DNA of 64,000 nucleotides from Microbacterium sp. MPKO10 (GCF_026107415.2 NZ_JAPCHX010000001.1:62001-126000), one strand, 5' to 3'. Shown: positions 1 to 8,868, numbered from the stretch's first letter. Translations and numbers: made by a program. The notes: generated by a model from the letters alone, not told the origin.

Positions 1-14
1 CCCGATCGCACCAT
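1..14 (-). CDS. possible start of a divergent gene, cut by the window edge
   Basis: An ATG on the minus strand at position 14 opens a frame (M-V-R-S) that leaves the window at once. It is mentioned because the SoxR box at 62-79 lies between it and soxR, which is where a SoxR target gene would be expected. No Shine-Dalgarno sequence better than GACGAGA is visible, and four codons cannot identify a product. Confidence 0.25.
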
Positions 15-61
15 GGTTCTCGTCGACCGTTTCCCCGCCTGTCACATGTACAACCGTAGAA

Positions 62-79
62 CCTCAACTATGGTTGAGG
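62..79. promoter_or_regulatory. SoxR box
   Basis: The 18 bases CCTCAACTATGGTTGAGG form an inverted repeat with 7-bp arms CCTCAAC/GTTGAGG around TATG. The outer arms CCTCAA-N6-TTGAGG are those of the SoxR operator at the E. coli soxS promoter. It lies 27 bp before the soxR start, so it may serve autoregulation, a divergent gene to the left, or both. Confidence 0.85.
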
Positions 80-106
80 TCAAGCACAGTGGAAGGGATC
101 CGAGTC

Positions 107-580
107 ATGCCGCAGCTTCCCGGAGGAAAGCACCACGACCTGACGATCGGCGAGCTGTCGAAACGCAGCGGCGTCACAGCATCCGCCCTGCACTTCTATG
201 AACGAAACGGGCTCATCACAGCCGAGCGGACGGGCGGCAATCAACGCCGCTATCGCCGAGACACACTCAGACGCGTCGCGTTCATCCGCACGTCACAGCG
301 TGTCGGCATGTCGCTGGCCGACATCAGGGCCGCCCTCGACTCGCTTCCGGACGGCCGCACCCCGACCAAGCGCGACTGGGCGCGGCTCTCGGCCGGGTGG
401 CGCGCCCAGCTCGACGAGCGCATCGCCGCCCTGCAGCACCTGCGCAACGACCTCGACGGCTGCATCGGCTGCGGCTGCCTGAGCCTCAAGAACTGCTCGC
501 TGCAGAACCCAGACGACTCACTCGGTGAGGCCGGGACGGGACCGCGGCGCTGGCCCGAGGTGGCTCCGCCTCCCGCGTAG
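107..580 (+). CDS. soxR: SoxR, redox-sensing MerR-family transcriptional regulator
   Basis: A 157-residue MerR-family activator. Residues 11-80 are the winged helix-turn-helix (TIGELSKRSG, then the FYERNGLI motif), followed by a dimerisation helix at about 85-116. A [2Fe-2S] ligand set CIGCGCLSLKNC puts cysteines at 119, 122, 124 and 130, the same positions as in E. coli SoxR, when the ATG at 107 is used. That start also has GGAAGGGA upstream; an earlier in-frame start at 74 would begin inside the operator. In actinobacteria SoxR senses redox-cycling compounds and switches on a few oxidoreductase or efflux genes rather than soxS. The SoxR box at 62-79 supports direct control here. Confidence 0.93.
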   Translation: MPQLPGGKHHDLTIGELSKRSGVTASALHFYERNGLITAERTGGNQRRYRRDTLRRVAFIRTSQRVGMSLADIRAALDSLPDGRTPTKRDWARLSAGWRAQLDERIAALQHLRNDLDGCIGCGCLSLKNCSLQNPDDSLGEAGTGPRRWPEVAPPPA

Positions 581-604
581 CCGCGCTGAGTGGAAGCGGT
601 CGGG

Positions 605-1768
605 TCAGCGCTTCTTCGACGTGCGGGCGAGCGCGCCATCAACGTCGGCAAGCAGATCATCGACGTCTTCGATGCCGACAGAGAGCCGCACGACGTTCTC
701 GGGCACGGCAAGATCTGTTCCGGCCACGGACGCATGCGTCATCGCACTCGGATAGTTGACGAGCGACTCGACTCCGCCCAGCGACTCGGCGAGCGTGAAG
801 ACGCTCAGTCGCTCGGCGAAGCGCCGCGCCGCCTTCTCTCCTCCGGAGAGCGCGACAGACAGCATCCCGCCGAATCGCGACATCTGCTGCGCCGCCAGCG
901 CGTGCCCCGGGTGCGACTCGAGGCCCGGGTAGTAGACACGCTCCACGCCCGCGCGTCCCTCGAGGAACTCGGCGATTTTCTGCGCGTTTGCCGAGTGGCG
1001 CTCCATGCGGACGTCCAGCGTCTTGATGCCGCGCGAGGTCAGGTAGGCATCGAACGGACTCGACACCGCACCCGCCGCGAAGTGTTGGAATCGCACAGTC
1101 TCGTACAGCGCGTCGTCGTTCAGAACGATGGCACCGCCGATCACGTCGGAATGCCCGCCGAGGTACTTCGTCGTCGAGTGCACAACGACGTCGGCACCGA
1201 GCGCGAGCGGCTGCTGCAGCGCCGGAGTCGCAAACGTGTTGTCCACGACGACGGTCACTCCGGCGGCATGCCCCACTTCAGCCAGCTCGGCGATGTCTGT
1301 CACTTTCATGAGCGGGTTCGACGGCGTCTCGACCCAGAGCACCTTCGTCTCGGCGCGCAGCGCACCCTGCACCTCGCGCAGGTTGCCCAGGTCGACGACG
1401 GAGTGTGTGACGCCCCACGCGTCGAAGATCTTCGCGATGAGCCGGTATGTTCCGCCGTACACATCGTTGCCGATGACGATGTGATCGCCCGGCTTCAGGA
1501 TGCCGCGCAGCAACGCGTCTTCAGCAGCCAGACCGGACGAGAACGAGATTCCGTGCGCGGCCCCCTCAAGCGCGGCGAGCTGCTGCTCGAGCGCGGCCCG
1601 CGTCGGATTGCCCGCACGACCGTACTCGTAGCCCTCGCGCAGGTTGCCGATGCCGTCCTGCAGGTGCGTCGACGTCAGGTGGATCGGCGGGATCACCGCT
1701 CCCGTTGTTCGATCCGGCGCCTGTCCGGCGTGAACGGCGCGAGTGGAAAAGCCAGGGTGTGTCGACAT
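605..1768 (-). CDS. metB: cystathionine gamma-synthase/gamma-lyase (PLP enzyme)
   Basis: A 387-residue member of the Cys/Met metabolism PLP family. YEYGRAGNPT (about 48-57) is the phosphate-binding signature, and HSTTKYLGGHSD places the Schiff-base lysine at 201. The start has AAAGGA 5 nt upstream. It follows the cystathionine beta-synthase gene after 45 bp on the same strand. That pairing favours reverse transsulfuration (homocysteine to cystathionine to cysteine), so gamma-lyase activity is at least as likely as gamma-synthase; sequence alone does not separate the two in actinobacteria. Symbol given by family. Confidence 0.88.
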   Translation of the reverse strand: MSTHPGFSTRAVHAGQAPDRTTGAVIPPIHLTSTHLQDGIGNLREGYEYGRAGNPTRAALEQQLAALEGAAHGISFSSGLAAEDALLRGILKPGDHIVIGNDVYGGTYRLIAKIFDAWGVTHSVVDLGNLREVQGALRAETKVLWVETPSNPLMKVTDIAELAEVGHAAGVTVVVDNTFATPALQQPLALGADVVVHSTTKYLGGHSDVIGGAIVLNDDALYETVRFQHFAAGAVSSPFDAYLTSRGIKTLDVRMERHSANAQKIAEFLEGRAGVERVYYPGLESHPGHALAAQQMSRFGGMLSVALSGGEKAARRFAERLSVFTLAESLGGVESLVNYPSAMTHASVAGTDLAVPENVVRLSVGIEDVDDLLADVDGALARTSKKR

Positions 1769-1813
1769 GAGGTCCTTTCATGCGCTGCCTCGTGCGGCAG
1801 CATCCGGTATCGA

Positions 1814-3178
1814 TCAGCTGCTGAAGAAGGTGAGGAGGTCCTGGCGCGTGAGCACGGCCACCGGGTTGCCCTCGTGGGTGACGAGAAGAGCATCGGATGC
1901 TGTCAGCTCGGCACGTGCCGCCGCGACAGTCGCTCCGGTTCCGACGAGGGGAAGGGGGTCGCCGATCACCGACGACACGGCATCGTTCATCGCGGTGTCG
2001 CCCGAGAACACGCGCTCGAGCAGATCGCTTTCGTTGATCGAGCCCGCAACCTCTCCCATCACAACGGGCGGCTCAGCCGTGAGAACCGGCAGCTGCGAGA
2101 CGCCATATTCGGTCATGATCTGAATGGCGTCGCGCACCGTGTCTGTCGGGTGCACGTGCACGAGCGCCGGCAGTTCGCCGGTCTTGCCTGTGACGACATC
2201 CGAGATCGTGCGTTCCTCGGGGTCGTCGAGGAACCCGTATGAGCGCATCCAGTCGTCGTTGAAGATCTTGCCGAGGTAGCCGCGGCCACCATCGGGCAGA
2301 AGCACGACGACCACAGCATCCGCGGGCAGGTCCTGCGCCGCCTTGAGAGCGCTGACGACGGCCATGCCGCTCGAGCCGCCCACCAGCAGCCCCTCCTCGC
2401 GGGCGAGGCGCCGGGTCATGGCGAACGACTCGGCATCGCTCACCGCGATGACCTCATCGACGACGCTCGGGTCGTACGCGCCCGGCCAGAAGTCCTCACC
2501 GACTCCCTCGACGAGGTATGGTCGCCCGGAACCACCCGAGTACACGGAGCCGTGTGGATCCGATCCGATGATGCGCACGGCACCGTCCGAAACCTCACGC
2601 AGGTACCGTCCGGTCCCCGTGATGGTTCCGCCGGTGCCGACGCCCGCGACGAAGTGCGTGACGGCACCATCGGTATCGCGCCAGATCTCAGGGCCGGTGG
2701 TTTCGTAGTGACTGCGCGGCCCGTTCTGGTTGAAGTACTGATTGGGCTTGAAGGCGCCGGGAATCTCACGCGCGAGCCGGTCGGAGACCGAGTAATACGA
2801 GTCGGGGTCGTCCGGCGCCACCGATGTCGGCGTGACGACGATCTCTGCCCCGTAAGCTGTGAGGACGTTGCGCTTGTCCTCCCCCACCTTGTCCGGCAGC
2901 ACGAACACGCAGCGGTAGCCGCGCTGCTGCGCGATAAGCGCGAGCCCGACCCCGGTGTTTCCCGACGTCGGCTCGACGATGGTGCCGCCCGGCTTCAGGT
3001 CGCCCGCCTCTTCGGCCGCATCGATGATGCGCTCGGCGATGCGGTCCTTCGAGGAGCCGCCCGGGTTGAGGTACTCCAGCTTCACGAGCACGGTTGCGGC
3101 AATGCCCTCTGTCACCCTGTTGAGCTTGACGAGAGGGGTGTCACCGATGAGATCAGTGATGGATGAGGCGTACTTCAC
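1814..3178 (-). CDS. cbs: cystathionine beta-synthase
   Basis: A 454-residue protein: a fold-type II PLP domain (residues 1 to about 320, NPGGSSKDR with lysine 44, and the phosphate loop GTGGTITGTG) followed by two CBS motifs at about 335-454. The tandem CBS motifs separate it from a plain cysteine synthase. There is no N-terminal haem segment, as usual in bacteria. It condenses serine with homocysteine, and the next gene down handles the product. The start is a GTG (GTGAAGTAC). A possible TACACT -10 box lies only a few bases upstream, suggesting a very short leader. Confidence 0.92.
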   Translation of the reverse strand: MKYASSITDLIGDTPLVKLNRVTEGIAATVLVKLEYLNPGGSSKDRIAERIIDAAEEAGDLKPGGTIVEPTSGNTGVGLALIAQQRGYRCVFVLPDKVGEDKRNVLTAYGAEIVVTPTSVAPDDPDSYYSVSDRLAREIPGAFKPNQYFNQNGPRSHYETTGPEIWRDTDGAVTHFVAGVGTGGTITGTGRYLREVSDGAVRIIGSDPHGSVYSGGSGRPYLVEGVGEDFWPGAYDPSVVDEVIAVSDAESFAMTRRLAREEGLLVGGSSGMAVVSALKAAQDLPADAVVVVLLPDGGRGYLGKIFNDDWMRSYGFLDDPEERTISDVVTGKTGELPALVHVHPTDTVRDAIQIMTEYGVSQLPVLTAEPPVVMGEVAGSINESDLLERVFSGDTAMNDAVSSVIGDPLPLVGTGATVAAARAELTASDALLVTHEGNPVAVLTRQDLLTFFSS

Positions 3179-3255
3179 GTGAGTGTATCCGTTTCAAGGT
3201 CGTGTCGCTTCTGGCGTCGCTTCGAGCCTAATACGCGCGCCCTGGGCATGGATGA

Positions 3256-5136
3256 CTATGACGGATGCTGTGACACACCGTGCCCGCCCGACTGCTCGCG
3301 GTACATTCGCGCGTACACGCCGTCGGCCTGTACGAGTTCGTCGTGTGTGCCCTGTTCGGCGATGCGTCCGCCGTCGATGACCAGGATGCGGTCAGCGCCA
3401 ACGATCGTCGACAGCCGGTGGGCGATGGCGATCGTCGTGCGCCCCTGCGATGCGGCGTCGAGTGCCCGCTGCACAACGCGTTCCGAGAGCGAGTCGAGCG
3501 CGCTGGTCGCCTCGTCGAGCAGCATAACGGGCGGATCCTTGAGCATCACGCGGGCGATCGCGAGGCGCTGCTTCTCACCGCCGGAGAGCCGGTAGCCGCG
3601 TTCCCCCACCGTTGTGTCGTACCCTTCGGGGAACGCCGCGATCGTGTCGTGGATGTTCGCCGCTCGCGCGGCGACTTCAAGCTCAGCATCCGTCGCCTCC
3701 GGCTTCGCGTAGCGCAGGTTCTCGGCGATCGACGCGTGAAACAGATAGGTCTCTTGACTCACGATGCCGATGTTGTCGATGATCGACCCCTGTGTGAGCT
3801 CCCGCACATCGTGCCCCGCGAATCGCACTGTTCCGCTTGAGGCATCGTAGAGCCGGGCAACCAGATACGAGATCGTCGTCTTGCCCGCTCCGGACGGGCC
3901 GACGAACGCCGCGAACTCGCCCGGTTCGATGGCGAACGAGACAGAATCGAGCGTGGGCCGTGACTTCTCGGGAGCATCCGGGTAGCGAAAGCTCACGTTC
4001 TCGAAGCGCACACTGCCGATTGGGCCCGGAGCATCGGCGACATCCACGGCGTCCGGGCTCTCGGTGATCGCGGGTGCGAGGTCGAGGTATTCGAAGATGC
4101 GCGCAAACAGAGCGCCGGAGGTCTGCAGGTCGAGGGCGACGCGCATGAGGCTCGTGAGCGGAAAGAGCAGGCGGGACTGCACGGTCGTGAACGCGACGAT
4201 CGCGCCCGCCGTGATGTCACCGATTCCGCCGGTGATGAGGAACCCGGCGCACAGATACACGATGGCGGGAATCGACGACATGAAGATATTGACGAGGGCG
4301 AAGAATCCCTGACCGCTCATCGCCTGCCGCACCTGCAGACGGATCTGCGTGCGGTTCGCGTCGCTGTAGCGGTCGATCTCGGAGCGCTGCCTGTTGAAGG
4401 TCTTCGACAGCAGAATCCCCGAGACGCTGAGGGTCTCTTGCGTGATCGCTGTCATGTCGGACAGCGATTCCTGTGCCTGCCCGGCAATGCGCGCCCGGAC
4501 CTGGCCGACGCGTCGCTGTACGAAGACGAGGATGGGCATCAGGATCAGGGCGACGACGGTGAGCTGCCAGCTGATCAGCACCATCGCGACGAACGCGGCG
4601 ATGACGTTCACTGTATTGCCGAGCACGCTCGAGACCGTGTTCGTCAGTGCGTTTGCGACGCCGCCGACGTCGTTCTGCAGGCGCGATTGGATCACCCCGG
4701 TCTTCGTGCGAGTGAAGAAGCTCAGCTCCATCGCCTGCAGCCGCTCAAACAGCGTCACGCGCAGCTCGCCCATCACACTGTTGCCCACGGAGGCCGTCAG
4801 GTACGCCTGCCCGACCCCGAGCCCGGCAGACAGCACATAGAGGCCGATCATCGCCGCGACGATGACGCCCAGAGCGTCGAGGTTCGGTGACCCGGATGGC
4901 GGAAAGAGCCCCACGTCGAAGGCGTCCTCGACGAGCAGCGGCGGAATCACCGAGATCGCCGCGGTGACGAGCACGACGGCGACGGTGAGCGAGACCGCGA
5001 GCTTATGCGGCCGGAACAGCGCCATAATGCGGCGGAAAAGATGCGGAATCTGCGGTGCGCTCGCGTTCTCCCTCTTCAACGCGTTGGCGTCTGCACGCGC
5101 GGCGCCGCCCACAGGTCGACCGCCGCGCATGCTCAT
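3256..5136 (-). CDS. ABC transporter, fused permease and ATPase
   Basis: A 626-residue half-transporter of the MsbA/LmrA type. An N-terminal hydrophobic exporter domain (about 35-330, six predicted helices) precedes an ATPase domain (about 375-610) with Walker A GPSGAGKTT, signature LSGGEKQR, Walker B VMLLDEATS and the H-loop AIAHRLST. It probably acts as a homodimer exporting lipids, peptides or drugs; the substrate cannot be read from the sequence. It stands alone between the transsulfuration pair and the sugar importer. The start ATG follows TAAGGTGAGGGC. Confidence 0.9.
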   Translation of the reverse strand: MSMRGGRPVGGAARADANALKRENASAPQIPHLFRRIMALFRPHKLAVSLTVAVVLVTAAISVIPPLLVEDAFDVGLFPPSGSPNLDALGVIVAAMIGLYVLSAGLGVGQAYLTASVGNSVMGELRVTLFERLQAMELSFFTRTKTGVIQSRLQNDVGGVANALTNTVSSVLGNTVNVIAAFVAMVLISWQLTVVALILMPILVFVQRRVGQVRARIAGQAQESLSDMTAITQETLSVSGILLSKTFNRQRSEIDRYSDANRTQIRLQVRQAMSGQGFFALVNIFMSSIPAIVYLCAGFLITGGIGDITAGAIVAFTTVQSRLLFPLTSLMRVALDLQTSGALFARIFEYLDLAPAITESPDAVDVADAPGPIGSVRFENVSFRYPDAPEKSRPTLDSVSFAIEPGEFAAFVGPSGAGKTTISYLVARLYDASSGTVRFAGHDVRELTQGSIIDNIGIVSQETYLFHASIAENLRYAKPEATDAELEVAARAANIHDTIAAFPEGYDTTVGERGYRLSGGEKQRLAIARVMLKDPPVMLLDEATSALDSLSERVVQRALDAASQGRTTIAIAHRLSTIVGADRILVIDGGRIAEQGTHDELVQADGVYARMYREQSGGHGVSQHPS

Positions 5137-5204
5137 GCCCTCACCTTATGCAGATGAGGGCATGAGTGTGGGCGCGAACGCGACGCTTTCGGCGAACGCG
5201 CCGG

Positions 5205-6182
5205 TCAGCCCTTCGTCGACCCGGCGAGCAGACCACGTACGAAGTACCGCTGCAGGCTGAAGAACACGATAAGCGGCACGATGAGCGAGACGAAAGCGGA
5301 TGCTGTCAGCCTCTGCCAGTCCTGACCGCGCGTTCCGGTGAGCTCTGCCAGCCTCTGCGTCAGTGGCGCAACATCTTGCGTTCCTCCCGAGAAGATCAGG
5401 GCAACGAGCAGGTCGTTCCAGACCCAGAGGAACTGGAAGATCGCCACCGAGGCGAGCGCCGGCATCGCCAGCGGAATCACGATCCGGAAGAAGATCTGCG
5501 CGTGGTTCGCGCCGTCCACTCGTGCCGCCTCGATCACATCGCCGGGAATCTCGGAGATGAAGTTGTGCAGCAGGAAGATCACGAGCGGAAGCCCGAAGAT
5601 CGTGTGCGCCACCCAGATGGAGAGGTAGCTCTGCTCCGGAATCATCGGGATGATGTCGTGAATCACACCCTGAATCGGCTTGAGCAGCTGAACGGTCAGC
5701 TGCAGCAGGGGCAACAGGGCCATCTGCAGCGGAACGATCTGCAGCGCGAACACGAAGATGAACAGCCAGTTCGACCCGCGGAAGCGAATCCACGCGAAGA
5801 CATACGCCGCCATGGCGCCCAGGATGATCGGGAAGATCGTCCCCGGAATCGCGATTGCGAGCGAATTAACGAAGTACGCGCCGAGCTGCGGTGATGAGGC
5901 GGATGCTGAGAGCAGCACCTCCTGGTAGTTGTCGAGCGTGAAGCCCGGGTTCTGGAAGATCGTCCACCAGCCTGTCGACTGAAGCAGCTCGGCGGGGCGG
6001 AATGACGAGACGAAGAGCCCGAACGTCGGGATCGTCCAGATGACGGCGATGATCAGCGCGAACGCTGATGCTGTGCGCGAGGTCAGGCGGCGCCTGACCC
6101 GCTTGCTCGGCCCCTGGTCGAAGCCGTCCTTGCCTGCCTTGCCGGGCGTCGTCACCGCGGCGGTCGTTGGTGTCGTGCTCAT
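5205..6182 (-). CDS. carbohydrate ABC transporter permease, MalG/CebG-type
   Basis: A 325-residue inner-membrane permease with six predicted helices. The EAA loop EAARVDGANHAQIFFRIVIP (about 215-235) docks the ATPase. A basic cytoplasmic N-terminus of about 35 residues precedes the first helix. Its ATG overlaps the stop of the partner permease gene by 4 bp (6179-6182), so the two are translationally coupled. Third gene of a binding protein - MalF-type - MalG-type operon. Confidence 0.92.
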   Translation of the reverse strand: MSTTPTTAAVTTPGKAGKDGFDQGPSKRVRRRLTSRTASAFALIIAVIWTIPTFGLFVSSFRPAELLQSTGWWTIFQNPGFTLDNYQEVLLSASASSPQLGAYFVNSLAIAIPGTIFPIILGAMAAYVFAWIRFRGSNWLFIFVFALQIVPLQMALLPLLQLTVQLLKPIQGVIHDIIPMIPEQSYLSIWVAHTIFGLPLVIFLLHNFISEIPGDVIEAARVDGANHAQIFFRIVIPLAMPALASVAIFQFLWVWNDLLVALIFSGGTQDVAPLTQRLAELTGTRGQDWQRLTASAFVSLIVPLIVFFSLQRYFVRGLLAGSTKG

Positions 6183-7150
6183 CGGATCTCCCTCTGCTGC
6201 CGAAGCACCCTCACGTTGTAGACGACGATCGGGAGCACCATGATGAACAGCACGAGCGCGAGTGCCGACCCGCGCCCGGGCTCGTTCGCACGGAAGGCCT
6301 GGGTGTACATCTCATTGGCGACGACGCTCGACCCGAAGTTACCGGCCGTCATCGTGCGCACGATGTCGAACACCTTGAGCGTCGCGATCGTGATCGTCGT
6401 GACGACGACGACGAGAGAGCCCCGGATGCCGGGAAGCGTGACGTTCCGGAATCGCTGCCACGCATTCGTGCCGTCAAGTTCTGCCGCCTCAAGCTGGTCG
6501 GCGGGGATCGCTTTGATCGCTGCCGAGAGCACGACCATGGCGAATCCGGTCTGAATCCAGATCATCACAATGATGAGCAGGAATGTGTTAATCGGGCTCG
6601 ACTGCAACCATTGCACGGGGTCGCCACCGAACCACACGACGATCTGATTGAGCAAACCGATCTGATCCCGGTCGCCTGCACGGTAGTCGTACACGAACTT
6701 CCAGATGACGCTCGCTCCGACGAACGAAATCGCCATCGGCATGAACACGAGCGCCTTGTAGACCTTCTCGCCCCGAGACTTATCAATGAACACGGCGTAG
6801 GCGAGGCCGACCGCCGTTGAGATGGTGGGGACAAGAATGACCCAGAGCACCGTGTTGAGCAGGGTCTGGAGAATCGTCGGCTGGGTGAACATCCAAATGA
6901 AGTTGTCCACGCCGTTCCACTCACCATTGCGATTCGTGAATGACAGGAGCGTCGTGCGAATCGCCGGATAGATGAGGCCGACGGTGAGGAGGATCATCGC
7001 GGGGGCAAGAAAACCGAGGATCTGCCAGACGGTCTTTCCCCGTCTGGGCGCGCGCCCGAGGAGGAGCAGGAGAATCCCGATCACCGCCGCGAAGATCGCC
7101 AGGCCGCCGACCAGCTGAATGATCTTTCCGATGAGATCAGCAGTCGTCAT
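6179..7150 (-). CDS. carbohydrate ABC transporter permease, MalF/CebF-type
   Basis: A 323-residue permease with eight or so hydrophobic segments, including an extra N-terminal pair (IIQLVGGLAIFAAVIGILLLL) before the core. The EAA loop reads EAAELDGTNAWQRFRNVTLP. It forms the membrane channel with the MalG-type protein encoded next. A gap of 76 bp holding a 42-bp perfect palindrome (7179-7220) separates it from the binding-protein gene upstream, which probably lowers permease expression relative to binding protein. Confidence 0.92.
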   Translation of the reverse strand: MTTADLIGKIIQLVGGLAIFAAVIGILLLLLGRAPRRGKTVWQILGFLAPAMILLTVGLIYPAIRTTLLSFTNRNGEWNGVDNFIWMFTQPTILQTLLNTVLWVILVPTISTAVGLAYAVFIDKSRGEKVYKALVFMPMAISFVGASVIWKFVYDYRAGDRDQIGLLNQIVVWFGGDPVQWLQSSPINTFLLIIVMIWIQTGFAMVVLSAAIKAIPADQLEAAELDGTNAWQRFRNVTLPGIRGSLVVVVTTITIATLKVFDIVRTMTAGNFGSSVVANEMYTQAFRANEPGRGSALALVLFIMVLPIVVYNVRVLRQQREIR

Positions 7151-7178
7151 GGTGAGACGCCTTTCCGTGAAGCGAGAG

Positions 7179-7220
7179 TGAGTGTAGGTGAGGCGCCAGC
7201 TGGCGCCTCACCTACACTCA
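7179..7220. terminator. intercistronic perfect palindrome, probable attenuating hairpin
   Basis: Forty-two bases read identically on both strands, with no unpaired centre, between the binding-protein gene (stop at 7227) and the MalF-type gene (start at 7150). In RNA it would form a 19-bp or longer GC-rich stem. There is no U tract, so partial termination or protection of the upstream message from 3' decay is more likely than full termination. Such hairpins are common after binding-protein genes of sugar importers. Confidence 0.75.
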
Positions 7221-7226
7221 GGGCGT

Positions 7227-8576
7227 TCAGCTGCTGGGCCAGCTGGACTCGATGGTGTCCGTGACATCCTCCGAGCTCTTGCCGTTCAGCCACTCGATGA
7301 TGCCCGTCCAGAACGACGAGGCGCCCACGGCGCTCGGCATGAGGTCAGAGCCGTCGAAGCGGAACACGGTGTCCGGGTTCTGCAGAATCTCGACGCTGTC
7401 CTTCAAGATGTCGCTTCCCGCGTTCTCCGGGTCGAGACCCGAGTTCGCGCTGATCACACCGCCGAGCGAGACGCGCTTGTTCGCCCACGTGTCGCTCGAC
7501 AGGTAAGCGCGAACCGCTTCAACGGCGTCGCTCTCGGTGAACGCGACGACGAGCTCTCCGCCGCCGGTCACGGCCTGACCCGCGTCTGCGGATGTCGGCG
7601 GCATCAGGAACGCATACACATCACCGTCAGCGGCGACCTTCGTTCCCTCGGGCCAGAAGCCCTCATAGAACGATGCCTGGTGGTGCAGGGAGCATTCGCC
7701 GTCAAGGATCGGGAGTCCCGCGTCACCGAATGCCGTCGAGATGATCGTCGAGACATCGCCGAGTCCGCCGTTGACCATGTCAGGGTTCTTCAGGTACTCG
7801 CCTGCGGAGTCGAAGGCCTTGACGATTGCCGGGTCGTTGAACGGGATCTCGTGTTCAACCCACTGGTCGTACACGTCCGGTCCGGCCTGGCGGATGACGA
7901 AGTCTTCGATCCAGTCCGTCCCCGGCCAGCCGCTCGCCTCGCCGGATTCCATGCCGGCACACCAGGGCTTGTGGTCACCTTCGGCGGCGATGGTCTCGCT
8001 GAGTTCCTTGAGCTCGTCGAGCGTGGTCGGGATCTCGTATCCCTTTTCCTCGAACTCACTCGGCGAATACCAGATGTAACCCTTGACACTCGCCATGAGC
8101 GGGGCGGCGTAGAACTCGCCGTCGTAGGTGCCGTAGGTCTTCCAGTCTTCCGACCAGAACTCGTCAACGTGGTCTTCCACAGCCTGCGATGCCGGTTTGA
8201 GGTAGCCGCCCTCGGCGAGCGTGTTGAAGAGCCCAGGCTGCGGAACGATGCCGATATCGGGAGCGTTTCCGGCCTTCGCCTGTACGGCGATCTGAGTCTC
8301 GAACTCCTGCGAGCCCTGATAGTTGACCTCAATGCCCGTGCAGGCAGCGAAGTCCTGCCAGGTCTTCGTCATGAGGTCGGCCTCGGTGTCAACGATGGTG
8401 CCCGCGATCGACACCGACTCGTTCTCGAATGTGCCGTACTCCTCGTACGGTGCGCAATCGACGTCCTCTTTGTCTTGGGCCGCGATGTCGCCCGTGCACC
8501 CCGTGAGCGCCAGGCCGGCGACTCCGGCAAATGCTAATGGGATGAGAACGCGTCTGCCGCGCTGTGTGAACCTCAT
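7227..8576 (-). CDS. carbohydrate ABC transporter substrate-binding lipoprotein
   Basis: A 449-residue family 1 extracellular solute-binding protein. The N-terminus has a basic start, a hydrophobic core and the lipobox LALTGC, with the lipidated cysteine at 27. The start at 8576 is fixed by AGGAGG 7 nt upstream; a longer in-frame extension lacks this. Aromatic residues in the binding lobes (many W, Y and F) fit an oligosaccharide ligand. First gene of the importer operon. No ATPase or glycosidase is in the cluster, so a shared MsiK-type ATPase encoded elsewhere is presumably used. Confidence 0.92.
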   Translation of the reverse strand: MRFTQRGRRVLIPLAFAGVAGLALTGCTGDIAAQDKEDVDCAPYEEYGTFENESVSIAGTIVDTEADLMTKTWQDFAACTGIEVNYQGSQEFETQIAVQAKAGNAPDIGIVPQPGLFNTLAEGGYLKPASQAVEDHVDEFWSEDWKTYGTYDGEFYAAPLMASVKGYIWYSPSEFEEKGYEIPTTLDELKELSETIAAEGDHKPWCAGMESGEASGWPGTDWIEDFVIRQAGPDVYDQWVEHEIPFNDPAIVKAFDSAGEYLKNPDMVNGGLGDVSTIISTAFGDAGLPILDGECSLHHQASFYEGFWPEGTKVAADGDVYAFLMPPTSADAGQAVTGGGELVVAFTESDAVEAVRAYLSSDTWANKRVSLGGVISANSGLDPENAGSDILKDSVEILQNPDTVFRFDGSDLMPSAVGASSFWTGIIEWLNGKSSEDVTDTIESSWPSS

Positions 8577-8632
8577 CGTTATCCTCCTCGTCGAGTGATG
8601 CAGGGCGGGTGGTGTTACCCGAGAAACCGTCA

Positions 8633-8644
8633 GGAACCGGTTCC
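8633..8644. promoter_or_regulatory. LacI-type operator, importer side
   Basis: GGAACCGGTTCC, a perfect 12-bp palindrome with the central CG typical of LacI-family operators, lies 57 bp upstream of the binding-protein start. A near copy (GGAATCGGTTCC) sits at 8762-8773 on the regulator side, 129 bp centre to centre, a distance that would allow looping. Confidence 0.65.
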
Positions 8645-8730
8645 AGTTCATAACCTACTTGGCTCTCATCAGACGCACAAGCCATCAAGATCACAAATGG
8701 ATATCCCCTTGGTTTCCCTCTCATCCCAAA

Positions 8731-8744
8731 TGGGAGCGCTCTCA
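8731..8744. promoter_or_regulatory. CebR-like operator
   Basis: TGGGAGCGCTCTCA differs by one base from TGGGAGCGCTCCCA, the palindrome bound by the cellobiose regulator CebR in Streptomyces. It lies near the middle of the divergent region between binding protein and LacI regulator, and suggests control by cello- or other beta-gluco-oligosaccharides. Confidence 0.6.
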
Positions 8745-8761
8745 CTGCCCGTTGCGTTTCG

Positions 8762-8773
8762 GGAATCGGTTCC
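8762..8773. promoter_or_regulatory. LacI-type operator, regulator side
   Basis: GGAATCGGTTCC, one base off the perfect palindrome at 8633-8644, lies 95 bp before the LacI-family gene. Probably an autoregulatory site. Confidence 0.55.
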
Positions 8774-8868
8774 AGAACGATCCAATCTGCGGTACTGTCG
8801 CCTCGGGCGAGAATCCCGGTGACACCGGATGTTCGCACCGTGTTCCATAGAAGCCGACGGAGGACACC

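Noticed and set aside
590-2242. A 550-codon plus-strand open frame
   Set aside because: It is antisense to metB and cbs, is extremely rich in R, H, E and V and matches no family; it arises from the codon bias of the real genes.
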